A stretch of 63,246 nucleotides of DNA from Gemmatimonadaceae bacterium (GCA_013697785.1 JACCWE010000001.1:1-63246); one strand, 5' to 3'; positions 17,004-26,468 are shown, counted from the first letter of the stretch. Notes: generated by a model not told the origin, from the letters alone. Translations and numbers: made by a program.

Positions 17004-17866
17004 TGGCTGAGGAAAAAGAAAAAACCGGCGAACGCGGATACGGAAACATCTACACGCCCCACGCAGGCGCGATGATCATTCACGTGCAGCGCGAAAGCGG
17101 ACTCGCGAATCGCACGATCATCTTCACGCAGCGCCAAGTCAGACTCTTTCGCACCGGCGCCATCGTCCTCGGCTCCCTCATCATCTTCGGCGCCATCAGC
17201 TGGTTCTTTCTCGCCGCGCAAGCCGCACGCGTCCCACTCCTCACTCGCAAGGTCGCGCGCCTCCAGCTCGACGTCGCCCGCGTCGACACGCTGCAGCATT
17301 CATTGAACGAGCTCGCGTCCCGCTTTCAACAAGTGCAGCACATGATGGGCAGCTCCTCGATGACTCCACTCGGCGATTCATCAAAAGCCAGAATCGCGGC
17401 GGCTGCTCCCATCACCGCGACCACCCCCTCCACTCCCGCCACCCTCGCCGCGCCCGGGACCACCGCGCCCGTCGACACGGTCGTCGTACGCCCCGACGAA
17501 TGGCCCCTTCCGATGGCGGGAACGCTCCTCGCCTCCGACACCAAAGCGCTCGAGATCGCCGTTCCATCAGGCACCGAAATTCGTGCCGCAGGCGCCGGCT
17601 CAGTCGTCGAAGTCGCGGACGATTCGACGCTCGGAAAGGTGATTCGAATTTCTCACCGCTCCGGGTACGAAACCGTCTACGCCGGCGCGAACGAAGTGCG
17701 TGTCTCCAAAGGCCAGCGCGTTGCGGCCGGCACCGTGATCGCACTCTCCGGTAACACTCCAGGCACTCTCGAGCCGCATCTGCACTTCGAGATGCGACGT
17801 CATGGCGTCGCGATCGACGCCTCATCAGTCATCAAAAAGGGACCGGGTCATGGCGATCTTCAATAA
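17003..17866 (+). CDS. Membrane-anchored M23/LytM-like protein, zinc site degenerate
   Basis: 287 aa. A cytoplasmic N-terminus is followed by one membrane helix (TGAIVLGSLIIFGAISWFFLAA, residues about 52-73), a short coiled coil, a Thr/Ala/Pro-rich linker, and a C-terminal LytM fold (VPSGTEIRAAGAGSVVEVAD ... HLHFEMRRHG). The HLHFE motif is kept, but where active M23 enzymes have the zinc ligands HxxxD before the beta hairpin, this protein has DTKALEIAVPSG. It is therefore likely non-hydrolytic, like EnvC/NlpD-type regulators. It is translationally coupled to parB and overlaps the bactofilin by 17 nt. Confidence 0.82.
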   Translation: MAEEKEKTGERGYGNIYTPHAGAMIIHVQRESGLANRTIIFTQRQVRLFRTGAIVLGSLIIFGAISWFFLAAQAARVPLLTRKVARLQLDVARVDTLQHSLNELASRFQQVQHMMGSSSMTPLGDSSKARIAAAAPITATTPSTPATLAAPGTTAPVDTVVVRPDEWPLPMAGTLLASDTKALEIAVPSGTEIRAAGAGSVVEVADDSTLGKVIRISHRSGYETVYAGANEVRVSKGQRVAAGTVIALSGNTPGTLEPHLHFEMRRHGVAIDASSVIKKGPGHGDLQ

Positions 17867-18284
17867 GGACTCCAAGGGCATGGACGACAACAAGAATCTT
17901 CCCGCTAACAGCAACGCGCTCTCGATCATCGCCGCCGGCACCAAGATCCAGGGCGACATCGACACCGACGGCGTCGTCAAGATCGAAGGGCGCGTCGAAG
18001 GCGGCATCCGCGCCGCGCGACAAGTTCTCGTCGGCCGCCAAGGCGAAGTACTCGGCGACATCAACACTCGCGAAGCAGTCATCGGCGGACGCGTGCAAGG
18101 CACGATCAACGCGTCGGATCGCGTGGAAGTGCAGGGCACCTCAGTAATCATCGGCGACATCAACACCCGCGCCCTCGCCGTGATCGAAGGCGGTCGCATC
18201 AACGGCAGCGTCCGCATCGCTGACGCGAAGGAACCCGGCGCCGACGAACAAATCCACCCGTCGCCCGTCGCAGTGCTTCGATAA
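17850..18284 (+). CDS. Bactofilin
   Basis: 144-aa bactofilin (DUF583). The central right-handed beta-helix is visible as repeated G-x-hydrophobic rungs: TKIQGDIDTDGVVKIEGRVEGGI, VLVGRQGEVLGDINTREAVIGGRVQG, VEVQGTSVIIGDINTRALAVIEGGRINGSV. Disordered termini flank it. Bactofilins are polymerising cytoskeletal proteins that often sit beside M23 peptidases, and some bind ParA/ParB. The overlap here with the M23-like gene and parAB fits a cell-shape or chromosome-tethering unit. Confidence 0.92.
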   Translation: MAIFNKDSKGMDDNKNLPANSNALSIIAAGTKIQGDIDTDGVVKIEGRVEGGIRAARQVLVGRQGEVLGDINTREAVIGGRVQGTINASDRVEVQGTSVIIGDINTRALAVIEGGRINGSVRIADAKEPGADEQIHPSPVAVLR

Positions 18285-18428
18285 CAAGCCTGCCTCACCG
18301 AACGCCGATCACGACTTCGGGCTGCATGGCATCCCGCCACCCGGCCAGTTTCTGCACATCTCGGTAAGATGTTGATGTATATTACGTTAGCGTCAATATT
18401 CACATCGCGCCACGCACGTTCTCCACAG

Positions 18429-18437
18429 TTATCCACA
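18429..18437 (+). promoter_or_regulatory. Perfect DnaA box
   Basis: TTATCCACA in the 182-nt gap between the bactofilin gene and the Nif3-family gene, about 3.3 kb from the box next to parS and in the same orientation. No cluster of boxes is seen around it. Confidence 0.4.
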
Positions 18438-18466
18438 CGCCAGAATTTAGTTCCGGGCTCCCCCAT

Positions 18467-19240
18467 TTGACGACCCTCGCACGAATCGCCAACGAGCTCG
18501 ACTCGCTTCTCGATACCGCCCGCACCCCCGATTATCCGCAGGCGATCAATGGCATCCAGGTGGAGACCGAGGCCGAGATAGTGAAGGTGGCAGGAGCAGT
18601 CGACCTGCGCGAGCGCACGATTCGCCTAGCTTGCGACGCCGGCGCCAACCTCCTCATCGTGCACCACGGGCTCTTCTGGGGCGGGCTCCAGCCCCTCCGC
18701 GGCCCGTACTACCGCCGCATCCACTCGCTGTTCACATCGAGCATGGGGCTCTACTCCTCCCACCTCCCGCTCGACGCGCACCCGGTGATCGGCAACAGCG
18801 TACTCCTCGCCCGTGAGCTCGGCCTCACCCCCTCGGCGGGCTTCGCGCGCTATGAGTCGATCGACTGCGGCGTCCGCGGCGACGACGACATCCCCACGAG
18901 CGAGCTGCTCGCGCGCGCGGGAGCGATGGCCCAGCGTTGGGGAGGGAGCGCACGCTGCTCTCCATCCGAGGCTGGACGTACGACCAAGCGCTGGGCCGTC
19001 TGCACCGGCGCGGGGGCATCGGCCGACACGCTGCGCGAAGCGGTCGAGATGAACATCGACACGCTGATCGTCGGCGAAGGCCCGCACTGGACCGCCGTCG
19101 ATGCCGACGAGATGGGCATCGTCGTCATCTACGCCGGACACTATGCGACGGAAACGTTCGGCGTGCGCGCGCTCCTCGAGCACGTCGCTCGCACCTTCGA
19201 TCTTCCCACCGTCTTCATCGACGTTCCCACCGGGCTGTGA
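18467..19240 (+). CDS. Nif3-like dinuclear metal-centre protein
   Basis: 257 aa of the Nif3/YbgI/DUF34 family. Metal-site motifs are NLLIVHHGLFW (His pair), LPLDAHPVIGN near residue 105, and the C-terminal IVGEGPHWTA and VVIYAGHYATE segments. The family forms hexameric rings; proposed as GTP cyclohydrolase 1 type 2 or metal-handling proteins, with the biochemical role unsettled. TTG start at 18467. Confidence 0.88.
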   Translation: MTTLARIANELDSLLDTARTPDYPQAINGIQVETEAEIVKVAGAVDLRERTIRLACDAGANLLIVHHGLFWGGLQPLRGPYYRRIHSLFTSSMGLYSSHLPLDAHPVIGNSVLLARELGLTPSAGFARYESIDCGVRGDDDIPTSELLARAGAMAQRWGGSARCSPSEAGRTTKRWAVCTGAGASADTLREAVEMNIDTLIVGEGPHWTAVDADEMGIVVIYAGHYATETFGVRALLEHVARTFDLPTVFIDVPTGL

Positions 19241-19276
19241 GCGCGCCGCTTCCGCGCATTCCCTGAGCTCGACGTG

Positions 19277-20131
19277 ATGATCGCCGTCGCGCTCCCGGCC
19301 GCCGCGCTCGTGCTCCTCGCCGCCCTCGTGTACATCGTGCTCGTGACACCGATCGCGCTCCGCGTCACGCGCATCGAGGCGCCCGTCGCCGACCTGGCGA
19401 CAGCGCTCGAGGGGTACACGATCGCGGTGTTGAGCGATCTCCACTACGGTGGCACGATTGCACCCTCGCGCCTCATCGCACACGCAGTGCATCTCGCCAA
19501 CGATGCGTCGCCCGACCTCACCGTCATACTCGGCGACTACGCACTCTCGCACACGAAGCTGCGCGCGCTCTCGCATCGGCTGTACGAGTGGGCGCTTCCG
19601 CGAATGACCGCGGCGCTCCAGCAGCTGCGCGCGCGCGACGGAGTGATCGCCATCCTCGGCAATCACGACTACGACTACGATCCCGCGAAGGTCGTGGCGT
19701 GGCTCGAGTCGACCGGCGCGCGCGTGCTCGTGAACGACTGCATCGTCGTCGAGAGAGGAGATGCAAAGCTCGGCATCGGCGGCGTCGACGACTGGACGCA
19801 CGGACGCCTCGATCCCGATGGCGGATGCAGCGCGCTCGCGAGCGACATCCCGCGCGTCATTCTCTCTCACAATCCCGATGGAGCGCTCGAGCTCACACCG
19901 TCCGCGCGCGCGGATCTCGTGCTCGCGGGACACACGCACGGAGGACAGATCGTCCTTCCGTTCATCGGCGCACCCTCTCGTCACTGCACCGTGTGCGATG
20001 CGTCTTCCGCGAGCGGATGGATAACGCGATCGCCCGTGCCACTCTACGTCACGACGGGTGTCGGCGTCGTGCTCCCGCTGCGCATCAGCTGTCCGGCAGA
20101 AGTGCTCGTCGTTCGACTCGTGCGCGCGTAG
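19277..20131 (+). CDS. Membrane-anchored metallophosphoesterase
   Basis: 284 aa with an N-terminal membrane helix (VALPAAALVLLAALVYIVLVT) and a calcineurin-like phosphoesterase domain. Metal motifs: LSDLHYGG, ILGDYAL, ILGNHDYDYD, ILSHNPD and LAGHTHGGQI. This matches the YkuE/YaeI family, which includes UDP-2,3-diacylglucosamine-type and uncharacterised members. The GTG at 19274 is an alternative start one codon earlier. Confidence 0.85.
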   Translation: MIAVALPAAALVLLAALVYIVLVTPIALRVTRIEAPVADLATALEGYTIAVLSDLHYGGTIAPSRLIAHAVHLANDASPDLTVILGDYALSHTKLRALSHRLYEWALPRMTAALQQLRARDGVIAILGNHDYDYDPAKVVAWLESTGARVLVNDCIVVERGDAKLGIGGVDDWTHGRLDPDGGCSALASDIPRVILSHNPDGALELTPSARADLVLAGHTHGGQIVLPFIGAPSRHCTVCDASSASGWITRSPVPLYVTTGVGVVLPLRISCPAEVLVVRLVRA

Positions 20132-20172
20132 CGCGCTAGTTGTCGCTACCGCCGATACGGTTTGACATAGGC

Positions 20173-20968
20173 TTATTCGCGGAGCGCGGTCTGGATGAAG
20201 CGCTCCGCCTTGCCGTTGGTGCGCGGTGTATAGGGGCGCGTGCGGAGATGGCGCAGGCCGAGCGTGGTCATCGCCTCGGCATACTGCCGCCGTACATAGC
20301 AGAAGGCGTTGTCGGTCATCACCGCTTCGACCTGCACGCCGAGCGTCGCGAGCCAGGCGACCGCGTGCTGGAGAAACCGCACCGCGCTCGCGGCCGATTC
20401 GTCGGGCAGGAGCTCGGCATAGGCGACGCGCGACGCGTCGTCGATCGCAATGTGCAGACACTCCCAGCCGCCACCGCGCGTCGGGCCGCGCCGCGTGCGG
20501 TCGCCGGTGATGCGATGGCCGACGCCGCCGACAATCCGCCCGAGTTTCTTCGCATCGATGTGCAGCAGCTCGCCCGGGCGCTCGCGCTCGTAGCGTACGA
20601 TCGGCGGCCGTACCTCAAGCGACGGAAGCCGGCCGAGACCCAGACGCCGAAGTACATCGCCAACGGTGGAGAGCGGAAGCGTGAGCGCGTCAGCGATCTG
20701 CGGGCCGCTCTTGCGCTGCTGACGCAAGCGGGCGATCTGCCGCTCCACGCGCGGCGGCGACTGGCGAGGCGAGCACTGGGTCCGGGAGGTCCGGTCGCCC
20801 AGGCCGCTTACGCCGGCACGGCGATAGCGCCGCAGCCATTTGCGCACCGTCTGCACACTCACCGCGAAGGCGGCCGCCGCCTCGCACGTCTCCCAGCCGT
20901 CACGGGTCACTCGCTCCACGAGACACTCGCCCCGCGAAGCCCAGCCGTGCATTCTTGTGACTGTTCAC
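20173..20968 (-). pseudogene. IS481-family transposase remnant, frameshifted and truncated
   Basis: From 20968 the minus strand reads VNSHKNARLGFAGR, the usual IS481 start. After about 14 residues the homology continues only in another frame (GECLVERVTRDGWETCEAAAAFAVS), so an indel lies near 20925. The HTH (VQTVRKWLRRYRRAG) and DDE core (HIDAKKLGR, HIAIDDASRVAYAE, VMTDNAFCY, YTPRTNGKAERFIQTALRE) follow. A TAA comes right after ALRE, so the C-terminal catalytic tail is missing. No clear terminal inverted repeats survive; CTAGT occurs near both edges (about 20137 and 21076). Confidence 0.85.
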
Positions 20969-21083
20969 TCGGTCCTCTGGCAGTTGCTAGATGGTGGCCT
21001 AGACAACCCCAGCTTGTTGCCGCTACGACCGAGCGAACACCCCCAACCGCGAAACAACCTATCCGGTAATCACAGCTAGTCGC

Positions 21084-22034
21084 TCAGCATCCCGTGTGCG
21101 CACTGGTCCAGCGCAGCCGCCACCGTCCGTCGGCCTGCCGCTCGAGCATCGCATACGCGTTCGACTCGTACCCCTCGCGCGCGAGCACGAGGTAAATGTG
21201 CGCAGGCGCGCCGATCGACACGGCCGCGAGTACGTCCGAGCTCTCGAGCGATTCATCGGAGCCCGCTGTCACCTCGTTGTACGCGAGTCGATACGGCGCA
21301 TTCGAGCCTGCCGGACGCTCGCCGACGACGAGCGTATGCTCTTCGAGCGGATTGGCTTCCTGATTGAGCGTGCGCACGACATCGGCGACGACACCCTCGA
21401 TCCCGGCAACAGGCGTAAATCGATACGCAGTGCGAACGGAGAAGGGAATGCCGCGGAAAGTACGCGCCGTATCGTTCGGAGCCGTCGAGACGAGACGCGT
21501 GATGTCGGCCGCGAGCCGCGCGGAGTCCGCATGCGGCATCGACTCGACGGTGTCGAGCGCGAGCGACTTCGCGCGCCCCTTCAGAAAGGCGACGGTCCAT
21601 CCGGTGGTCCCATCGCCGCTCGCCGCGCTCTGTAATTTCGCCGCTGGCCACTCGATGCACTGATCAGCGTTCCACTCGCCACCAGCCATCGCGCTGACGC
21701 GTGCCGAGTCGCCGCCGCTTCCACGCTGGAAGAGTTCCACCGCGGTGTTTCGGGCGAGCGCGGAATCGAAGTGCACGGCATCCGACGGCGTGCTGTCCGT
21801 CACCTTCGGGAACACGACGAACGCTTCGGCAGCCGTATTCCCGCGCACGAACATTACCGGTCCCGCGCTCGTATCCCATGTCGACGGAATCGCCCGCAGT
21901 CGTACCGTTTGTGTATCCGGAGTCGAGGAGGGCTGCTGTGCAACCGAGTCCGCTGGCTTCGCAGGCGCCTTGCGCTCACACGCGCTGAGTGCAGCGAGAA
22001 TGATGACGCATGTAAAAATTCCGCGGACGGACAT
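21084..22034 (-). CDS. Lipoprotein of unknown function
   Basis: 316 aa. The ATG at 22034 gives a typical lipoprotein signal (MSVRGIFTCVIILAALSACERK, lipobox LSAC), followed by an Ala/Pro-rich spacer. The mature part contains a GEWNADQCIEWPAAKL segment and acidic, Asp/Thr-rich stretches. No catalytic motif or known family is recognised. It sits beside the IS481 remnant. Confidence 0.75.
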   Translation of the reverse strand: MSVRGIFTCVIILAALSACERKAPAKPADSVAQQPSSTPDTQTVRLRAIPSTWDTSAGPVMFVRGNTAAEAFVVFPKVTDSTPSDAVHFDSALARNTAVELFQRGSGGDSARVSAMAGGEWNADQCIEWPAAKLQSAASGDGTTGWTVAFLKGRAKSLALDTVESMPHADSARLAADITRLVSTAPNDTARTFRGIPFSVRTAYRFTPVAGIEGVVADVVRTLNQEANPLEEHTLVVGERPAGSNAPYRLAYNEVTAGSDESLESSDVLAAVSIGAPAHIYLVLAREGYESNAYAMLERQADGRWRLRWTSAHTGC

Positions 22035-22083
22035 GGGAATCAATCTTCTCCGACGCGAGGCATGCGTCAACGTGCGCAACAGG

Positions 22084-22311
22084 TCAACGTGGCGGAAGAA
22101 GCTCGCCCACCAGATCCCAGTGCCACGCTTCCCGGCGCTCGCCGGTGCGCGGATCCCTGAGCGGTTTTTCCTGGAGGCGGCGGCCGGGAAGCCCGACGGA
22201 GCGGCCGTACGTCAACAGGCGCTCTCGATCGGTAGACACCAGGTGCGCCATTGGGCGACCCTTCCACAGGTGCCGGTGAAGCCAGAGTCCGCCGTCCATT
22301 GCGAAGATCAT
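22084..22311 (-). CDS. DUF4031-like small protein
   Basis: 75 aa from the ATG at 22311, which is directly preceded by GAGAAGGG. The pattern MDGGLWLHRHLWKGRPMAHLVSTD ... LLTYGRSVGLPGRRLQ ... HWDL resembles the short DUF4031 family: an initial beta strand with an Asp, a WSHL-like segment, an alpha helix ending in G-L-P, and a final H-x-D. The function of that family is unknown. The match is by eye only. Confidence 0.5.
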   Translation of the reverse strand: MIFAMDGGLWLHRHLWKGRPMAHLVSTDRERLLTYGRSVGLPGRRLQEKPLRDPRTGERREAWHWDLVGELLPPR

Positions 22312-22410
22312 CCCTTCTCGCCGCAACGCGAACTCGCGATACGGACGATCACCGAGTGGGCTGTTTCGATTGATCGAGTCGCTGGTCACGCGCGAAAGAC
22401 CATGAGCGGA

Positions 22411-22797
22411 TCAGTTGCAGGTGATTCGCCCCTCGAGTGTCGAAGGCGCGACCGCCGCAGCAGTCCCGAAATATACCGTGCACTTCTCGGCGCCGAGCGA
22501 GATGTGCGTCGCCGAGCCGGACCAGCCGCCCGCCGTCGCTTCCGGCACGGTGACGGTAACGCCAGCCGAGGTCAGGAAATTGAGTTGCGACAGGTTGCTG
22601 CTGTAGGCGCTATTCGAGTAGTAATAGCCCTCCTCAGCCGTCGCGAGGTTGCGCAGGTCACTGCGCATGGCGGCAAGAAACGCCTGGCTTTTCGTCGACG
22701 CGAACTTTGGAATCGCGATCGAGGCGAGAATGCCGATGATCACGACGACGATGAGCAGCTCAATGAGGGTAAACCCCGACTTCCGACTATTGGTCAT
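22411..22797 (-). CDS. Type IV pilin-like / pseudopilin protein
   Basis: 128 aa with a class III signal: short basic leader NSRKSG, then FTLIELLIVVVIIGILASIAIPKF, the N-methylated Phe and Glu+5 hallmarks of type IV pilins and type II secretion pseudopilins. The globular part has SDLRNLATAEEGYYYSN and two Cys near the C-terminus (EKCTVYF and the final CN). The ATG at 22797 is preceded by GGTGGAG. It is a paralogue of the next gene upstream (about 190 nt away). Confidence 0.88.
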   Translation of the reverse strand: MTNSRKSGFTLIELLIVVVIIGILASIAIPKFASTKSQAFLAAMRSDLRNLATAEEGYYYSNSAYSSNLSQLNFLTSAGVTVTVPEATAGGWSGSATHISLGAEKCTVYFGTAAAVAPSTLEGRITCN

Positions 22798-22986
22798 GTG
22801 TTGCTCCACCGTGAGTTCGCGTTGTTGACCGCAGCGGGGTACAAGGCAAGGCAGGTGCCTTCTTGAGTACGCTTGCGCAACTGCATGGGAAGTAACGACT
22901 TACTTCTCAATAGCCGGCCTTAATCGGCAAATGTGACCGGTCGATTTGCCAGTGTTTCGGCAATCTGCAAGAATTCGGAGAAGCGT

Positions 22987-23373
22987 CTATTTGCTACAGC
23001 CGATGAAGTTCTTGACCGTCGCCGGAGGGAGCGGTGGGGCATTTCCGTAGTAAATCGCGCAATGGGAGGTGTCATCGTCGTGTGTGGCCGTGGCCGACCA
23101 TCCCGCACTGTCTGCCTGAACGAACGTGACCCAGACGCCTGGGGTCAGATTAAAACGCAGGGCGTTGAGATCCGACGAGTACGAATCAACCGAGCTCCAG
23201 TACCCTTCTTCGGTCGCGGCCAGATTTCGGAGGTCGGAAATCATGGTCGTGAGATAGAACTGATGCTTGAAGCCGTGCATTCGCGGGATGGCCAGGCCTA
23301 CGAGGATGCTGATGACGACCAGCACCACGAAAAGCTCGATCAGTGAGAACCCGCGGCGACGACGAGTGAGCAT
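22987..23373 (-). CDS. Type IV pilin-like / pseudopilin protein, paralogue
   Basis: 128 aa. Leader LTRRRRG, then FSLIELFVVLVVISILVGLAIP. It shares the SDLRNLAATEEGYWSSVDSYSSDL segment and paired Cys (SHCAIYYG, IGCSK) with its downstream neighbour, so the two come from a tandem duplication. Both genes are in the same orientation and could form one transcript; no assembly ATPase or prepilin peptidase is in the window. Confidence 0.88.
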   Translation of the reverse strand: MLTRRRRGFSLIELFVVLVVISILVGLAIPRMHGFKHQFYLTTMISDLRNLAATEEGYWSSVDSYSSDLNALRFNLTPGVWVTFVQADSAGWSATATHDDDTSHCAIYYGNAPPLPPATVKNFIGCSK

Positions 23374-23519
23374 TCGTTCGGTACGAGCCGAGTGAGGGTG
23401 CGCTAACGGAGTGTGGCGCGTCCATGCTACGCGTGGCGCGAGCCCAGCACAATGATGGAGCCCGTGACTACTGACGATCGGTCGTTTACAACGTCTCGCC
23501 CAACCCTGTCAGAGGCGCC

Positions 23520-26468
23520 TTACTGCTTCGTTTCGAGCCAATTGCTACCAATTCCGATGTCGACGACCAGCGGGACCGACAGCGTGGCGGCCTCCTGCAT
23601 TTCCTGCTGCACGAGCGAGGCGACGTATTCCACCTCCGACGGCGGCGCTTCGAACACGAGCTCATCGTGCACTTGCAGAATCATCCTCGATTCGATCTTC
23701 TCGCGAGCGAAGAGCGCGTGAATGTGGATCATCGCGATCTTGATCAGATCGGCCGCCGAGCCCTGAATCGGTGAGTTCGTCGCGGTGCGCTCGCCGAAGG
23801 CGCGTACGTTGAAGTTCCGGTCGCGCAGCTCCGGGATGTATCTGCGGCGCCCGAAGATCGTTTGCACGTAGCCGTGCTCGCGCGCGAACGCGACCATTGA
23901 GTCGAGATATTCGCGAATTCCCTTGAATCGCTCGAAATACTCATCGATGAAGCGGCGTGCTTCCGCATGATCGATGCTCAGCTGTCTCGAGAGTGCGTTC
24001 GCGCCCTGGCCGTAGATCGTCGCGAAGTTGATCGTTTTGGCGCGCCCGCGCATTTCGGAGGTGACCTCTTCGAGTGGAACACCGAAGATGATCGACGCCG
24101 TTTGCCGGTGAATGTCGCCGCCGGCGCGGAAGGCGCTGACGAACGCCGGATCGTTGGAGAGATGTGCGAGCAGGCGCAGCTCGATCTGTGAATAGTCGGC
24201 GGCGATCAGCGACCAGCCGTCGCGCGGCACGAAGCCGCGGCGAATGTCCCGGCCGAGCTCTCTCCGGATCGGAATATTCTGCAAATTCGGATCGCTCGAC
24301 GACAGACGACCCGTTGTCGCGACTGTCTGATTGAACGACGTGTGGATGCGCTGCGTGAGGGGATGCACGAGCGCGGGCAGCGCATCGATGTAGGTATTCT
24401 CGAGCTTCGAGAGCTCTCGATATTCCATCAGCTGCTCGGGGAGCACGTGTCCCATCTCGGCCAGCTCCTGGAGCACGCTCGCATCGGTAGACGGCCCGGT
24501 CGCGGTGCGCTTGAGCATCGGGAGCTCGAGCCGCTCGAAGAGAATCTGCCGGAGCTGGAGATTGGAGTTGATGTTGAACTCCGTTCCCGCGGAAACGTAG
24601 ATCTCTTGCTCGACGCGCTGTCGCTCGCGGGCGAAGCGCTCCTTGAGCGACGCGAACCACTCCCGGTTGATCGCGATCCCTGCCCACTCCATGTCGGCGA
24701 GGACATCGATGAGCGGAATCTCGATGTCGTTGAAGAGTGGGAGAAGCGCGTACGTCTCGAGCTGCGGCTCGAAGATGGCGCGCAGCTGGAAAGTCATGTC
24801 CGCATCTTCGCACGAATAGTCGCGTGCGGCTTCGACGGGACACTCATCGAACGGAACCGCGCCCTTCCCCTTGCCGCACAGATCCTCGTACGACGTCATC
24901 GTGTGCTCGAGGAATTCCATCGCGAGCACATCGAGCCCATGCGAGCGGCGCCCCGGATCGAGCACGTAGCTCGCGATCATCGTATCGAAGTCGAGTCCGC
25001 GCAGCGTCACCCCCGCTCGGCGAAGCGCGAGGAGATCGTACTTCGCATTCTGCGCAACCTTCCGCACCGAGGGATCTTCGAGCATCGCGCGGAGCGGCTC
25101 CATCTCGATGGACATGAGCGGCGGGAGATTCCGCACCTCGTGCTTTCTCTCCGAGAGCATGCGCGCGGCGATGCCGGTGCCCTCGCTCGAGGCCGACGAT
25201 TTCTTGCGCGCGGCTTTTTTCTTCGGCGGCGGGGGCTCGTCGCCGCCGAGTGTGAGGCCCCGATCCTCGGGGGCATCGGTGGGCGCACGATCGCCCGAGA
25301 CATCGACCATCAGCTCACCCTGCGCGTTCTGGCTCTCGCGATGCCTGAGCGGCAGATAGTACGCCTCGCCGGGTGCGACCGCGATCGAGATCGAGACCAT
25401 CGTCGAGCGAAGCGGGTCGACGATCTGCGGACTGCCTAGCTCAATTACGGTTTCCGTGTCTACCGCGATGTACGGCACCGAGCGAACGCGAGCGAGCAGC
25501 GCTTCGAGAGCGGGGAGCGTGTCGACCGTGACGTAGCTCGTCTCGCGAGCAACGACTGGCGCCACGACGGCGTGATCTTTCGCGAGCCCGTGGAACTCGA
25601 GCTGAACGAAGAGATCGCGCAGCTGCGCGTGATCGGGCTCCGCGATCGCGAGCGCCTCGAGCTCGAGCGGCATCGCGAGATCTTCACGAATCGTGACGAG
25701 GCTCTTGGAGAGTCGCGCATCCGATTCGTGCGCGAGCAGTGCTTCGCGCGGGCGCTTCTTGGTGATCTCGCCCACGTGCTCGAGGATGTTTTCGAGCGAG
25801 CCATAGGTGGCGACGAGCTCGCACGCCGTCTTGTCGCCGATCCCTTTGACACCCGGCACATTGTCGGACGAGTCACCGACCATCGCGAGATAATCGGTTA
25901 CATGATGTGGTGGAACGCCAAGTCGTTCGCTGGCGTTTTCCATTCCGACCCACTGCTCTTCGACGCTCGCCGGACCACCGCGTCCGGGGTTGAGCAGCCA
26001 TACTCCCGGACGAACGAGCTGATAGAAATCCTTGTCGCCGGAGACGATCACGACGTTCACGCCGGCATCGACGCCCTGTCGCGCGAGTGTGCCGATGACG
26101 TCGTCCGCTTCATAGCCTTCGAGCGCGAGCACGCGAACGTTGAACGCAGCGAGAAGCTCCTCGATGCGCTCCATGCCCCGATCGAAGTCCGCCTGGAGCT
26201 CCTCGCCGAGCTTCTCGCGAGTGGCCTTGTATGCCGGATACTGCTCGTGTCGGAAGGAAAGTCCGGAGTCGTGCACCCACGCCACGTACTCGGGCTTGTG
26301 GGTGTCGATGAGGCGCTGCAGAAAGTTGACGACGCCCCACGCCGCGGAGGTGTTTTCGCCGCGGCTCGTGGTGAGGGGGCGCGAGATCAGAGCGAAGAAC
26401 GCGCGATAGATGAGCGCGTAGCCATCGACAAGAAAGAGTCGAGGCGATGTCGGAAGGCGGGGCTGCAT
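23520..26468 (-). CDS. polA: DNA polymerase I
   Basis: 982 aa with three domains. The 5'-3' exonuclease is residues about 1-300 (LFLVDGYALIYRAFFA, YEADDVIGT, GDSSDNVPGVKGIGDKTA). The 3'-5' proofreading exonuclease begins near 330 with DTET (D337, E339) intact. The polymerase domain carries DYSQIELRLLAHLS, RGRAKTINFATIYG and QVHDELVFE. Residues about 381-447 form a Pro/Lys-rich insertion (PPPPKKKAARKK) inside the proofreading domain that is not usual for the family. The start at 26468 is set by homology; the GTG-rich leader before it is not conserved-looking. Confidence 0.95.
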   Translation of the reverse strand: MQPRLPTSPRLFLVDGYALIYRAFFALISRPLTTSRGENTSAAWGVVNFLQRLIDTHKPEYVAWVHDSGLSFRHEQYPAYKATREKLGEELQADFDRGMERIEELLAAFNVRVLALEGYEADDVIGTLARQGVDAGVNVVIVSGDKDFYQLVRPGVWLLNPGRGGPASVEEQWVGMENASERLGVPPHHVTDYLAMVGDSSDNVPGVKGIGDKTACELVATYGSLENILEHVGEITKKRPREALLAHESDARLSKSLVTIREDLAMPLELEALAIAEPDHAQLRDLFVQLEFHGLAKDHAVVAPVVARETSYVTVDTLPALEALLARVRSVPYIAVDTETVIELGSPQIVDPLRSTMVSISIAVAPGEAYYLPLRHRESQNAQGELMVDVSGDRAPTDAPEDRGLTLGGDEPPPPKKKAARKKSSASSEGTGIAARMLSERKHEVRNLPPLMSIEMEPLRAMLEDPSVRKVAQNAKYDLLALRRAGVTLRGLDFDTMIASYVLDPGRRSHGLDVLAMEFLEHTMTSYEDLCGKGKGAVPFDECPVEAARDYSCEDADMTFQLRAIFEPQLETYALLPLFNDIEIPLIDVLADMEWAGIAINREWFASLKERFARERQRVEQEIYVSAGTEFNINSNLQLRQILFERLELPMLKRTATGPSTDASVLQELAEMGHVLPEQLMEYRELSKLENTYIDALPALVHPLTQRIHTSFNQTVATTGRLSSSDPNLQNIPIRRELGRDIRRGFVPRDGWSLIAADYSQIELRLLAHLSNDPAFVSAFRAGGDIHRQTASIIFGVPLEEVTSEMRGRAKTINFATIYGQGANALSRQLSIDHAEARRFIDEYFERFKGIREYLDSMVAFAREHGYVQTIFGRRRYIPELRDRNFNVRAFGERTATNSPIQGSAADLIKIAMIHIHALFAREKIESRMILQVHDELVFEAPPSEVEYVASLVQQEMQEAATLSVPLVVDIGIGSNWLETKQ

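Noticed and set aside
24342-25439. 365-codon plus-strand open frame
   Set aside because: Antisense to polA; Glu/Arg/His-rich shadow.
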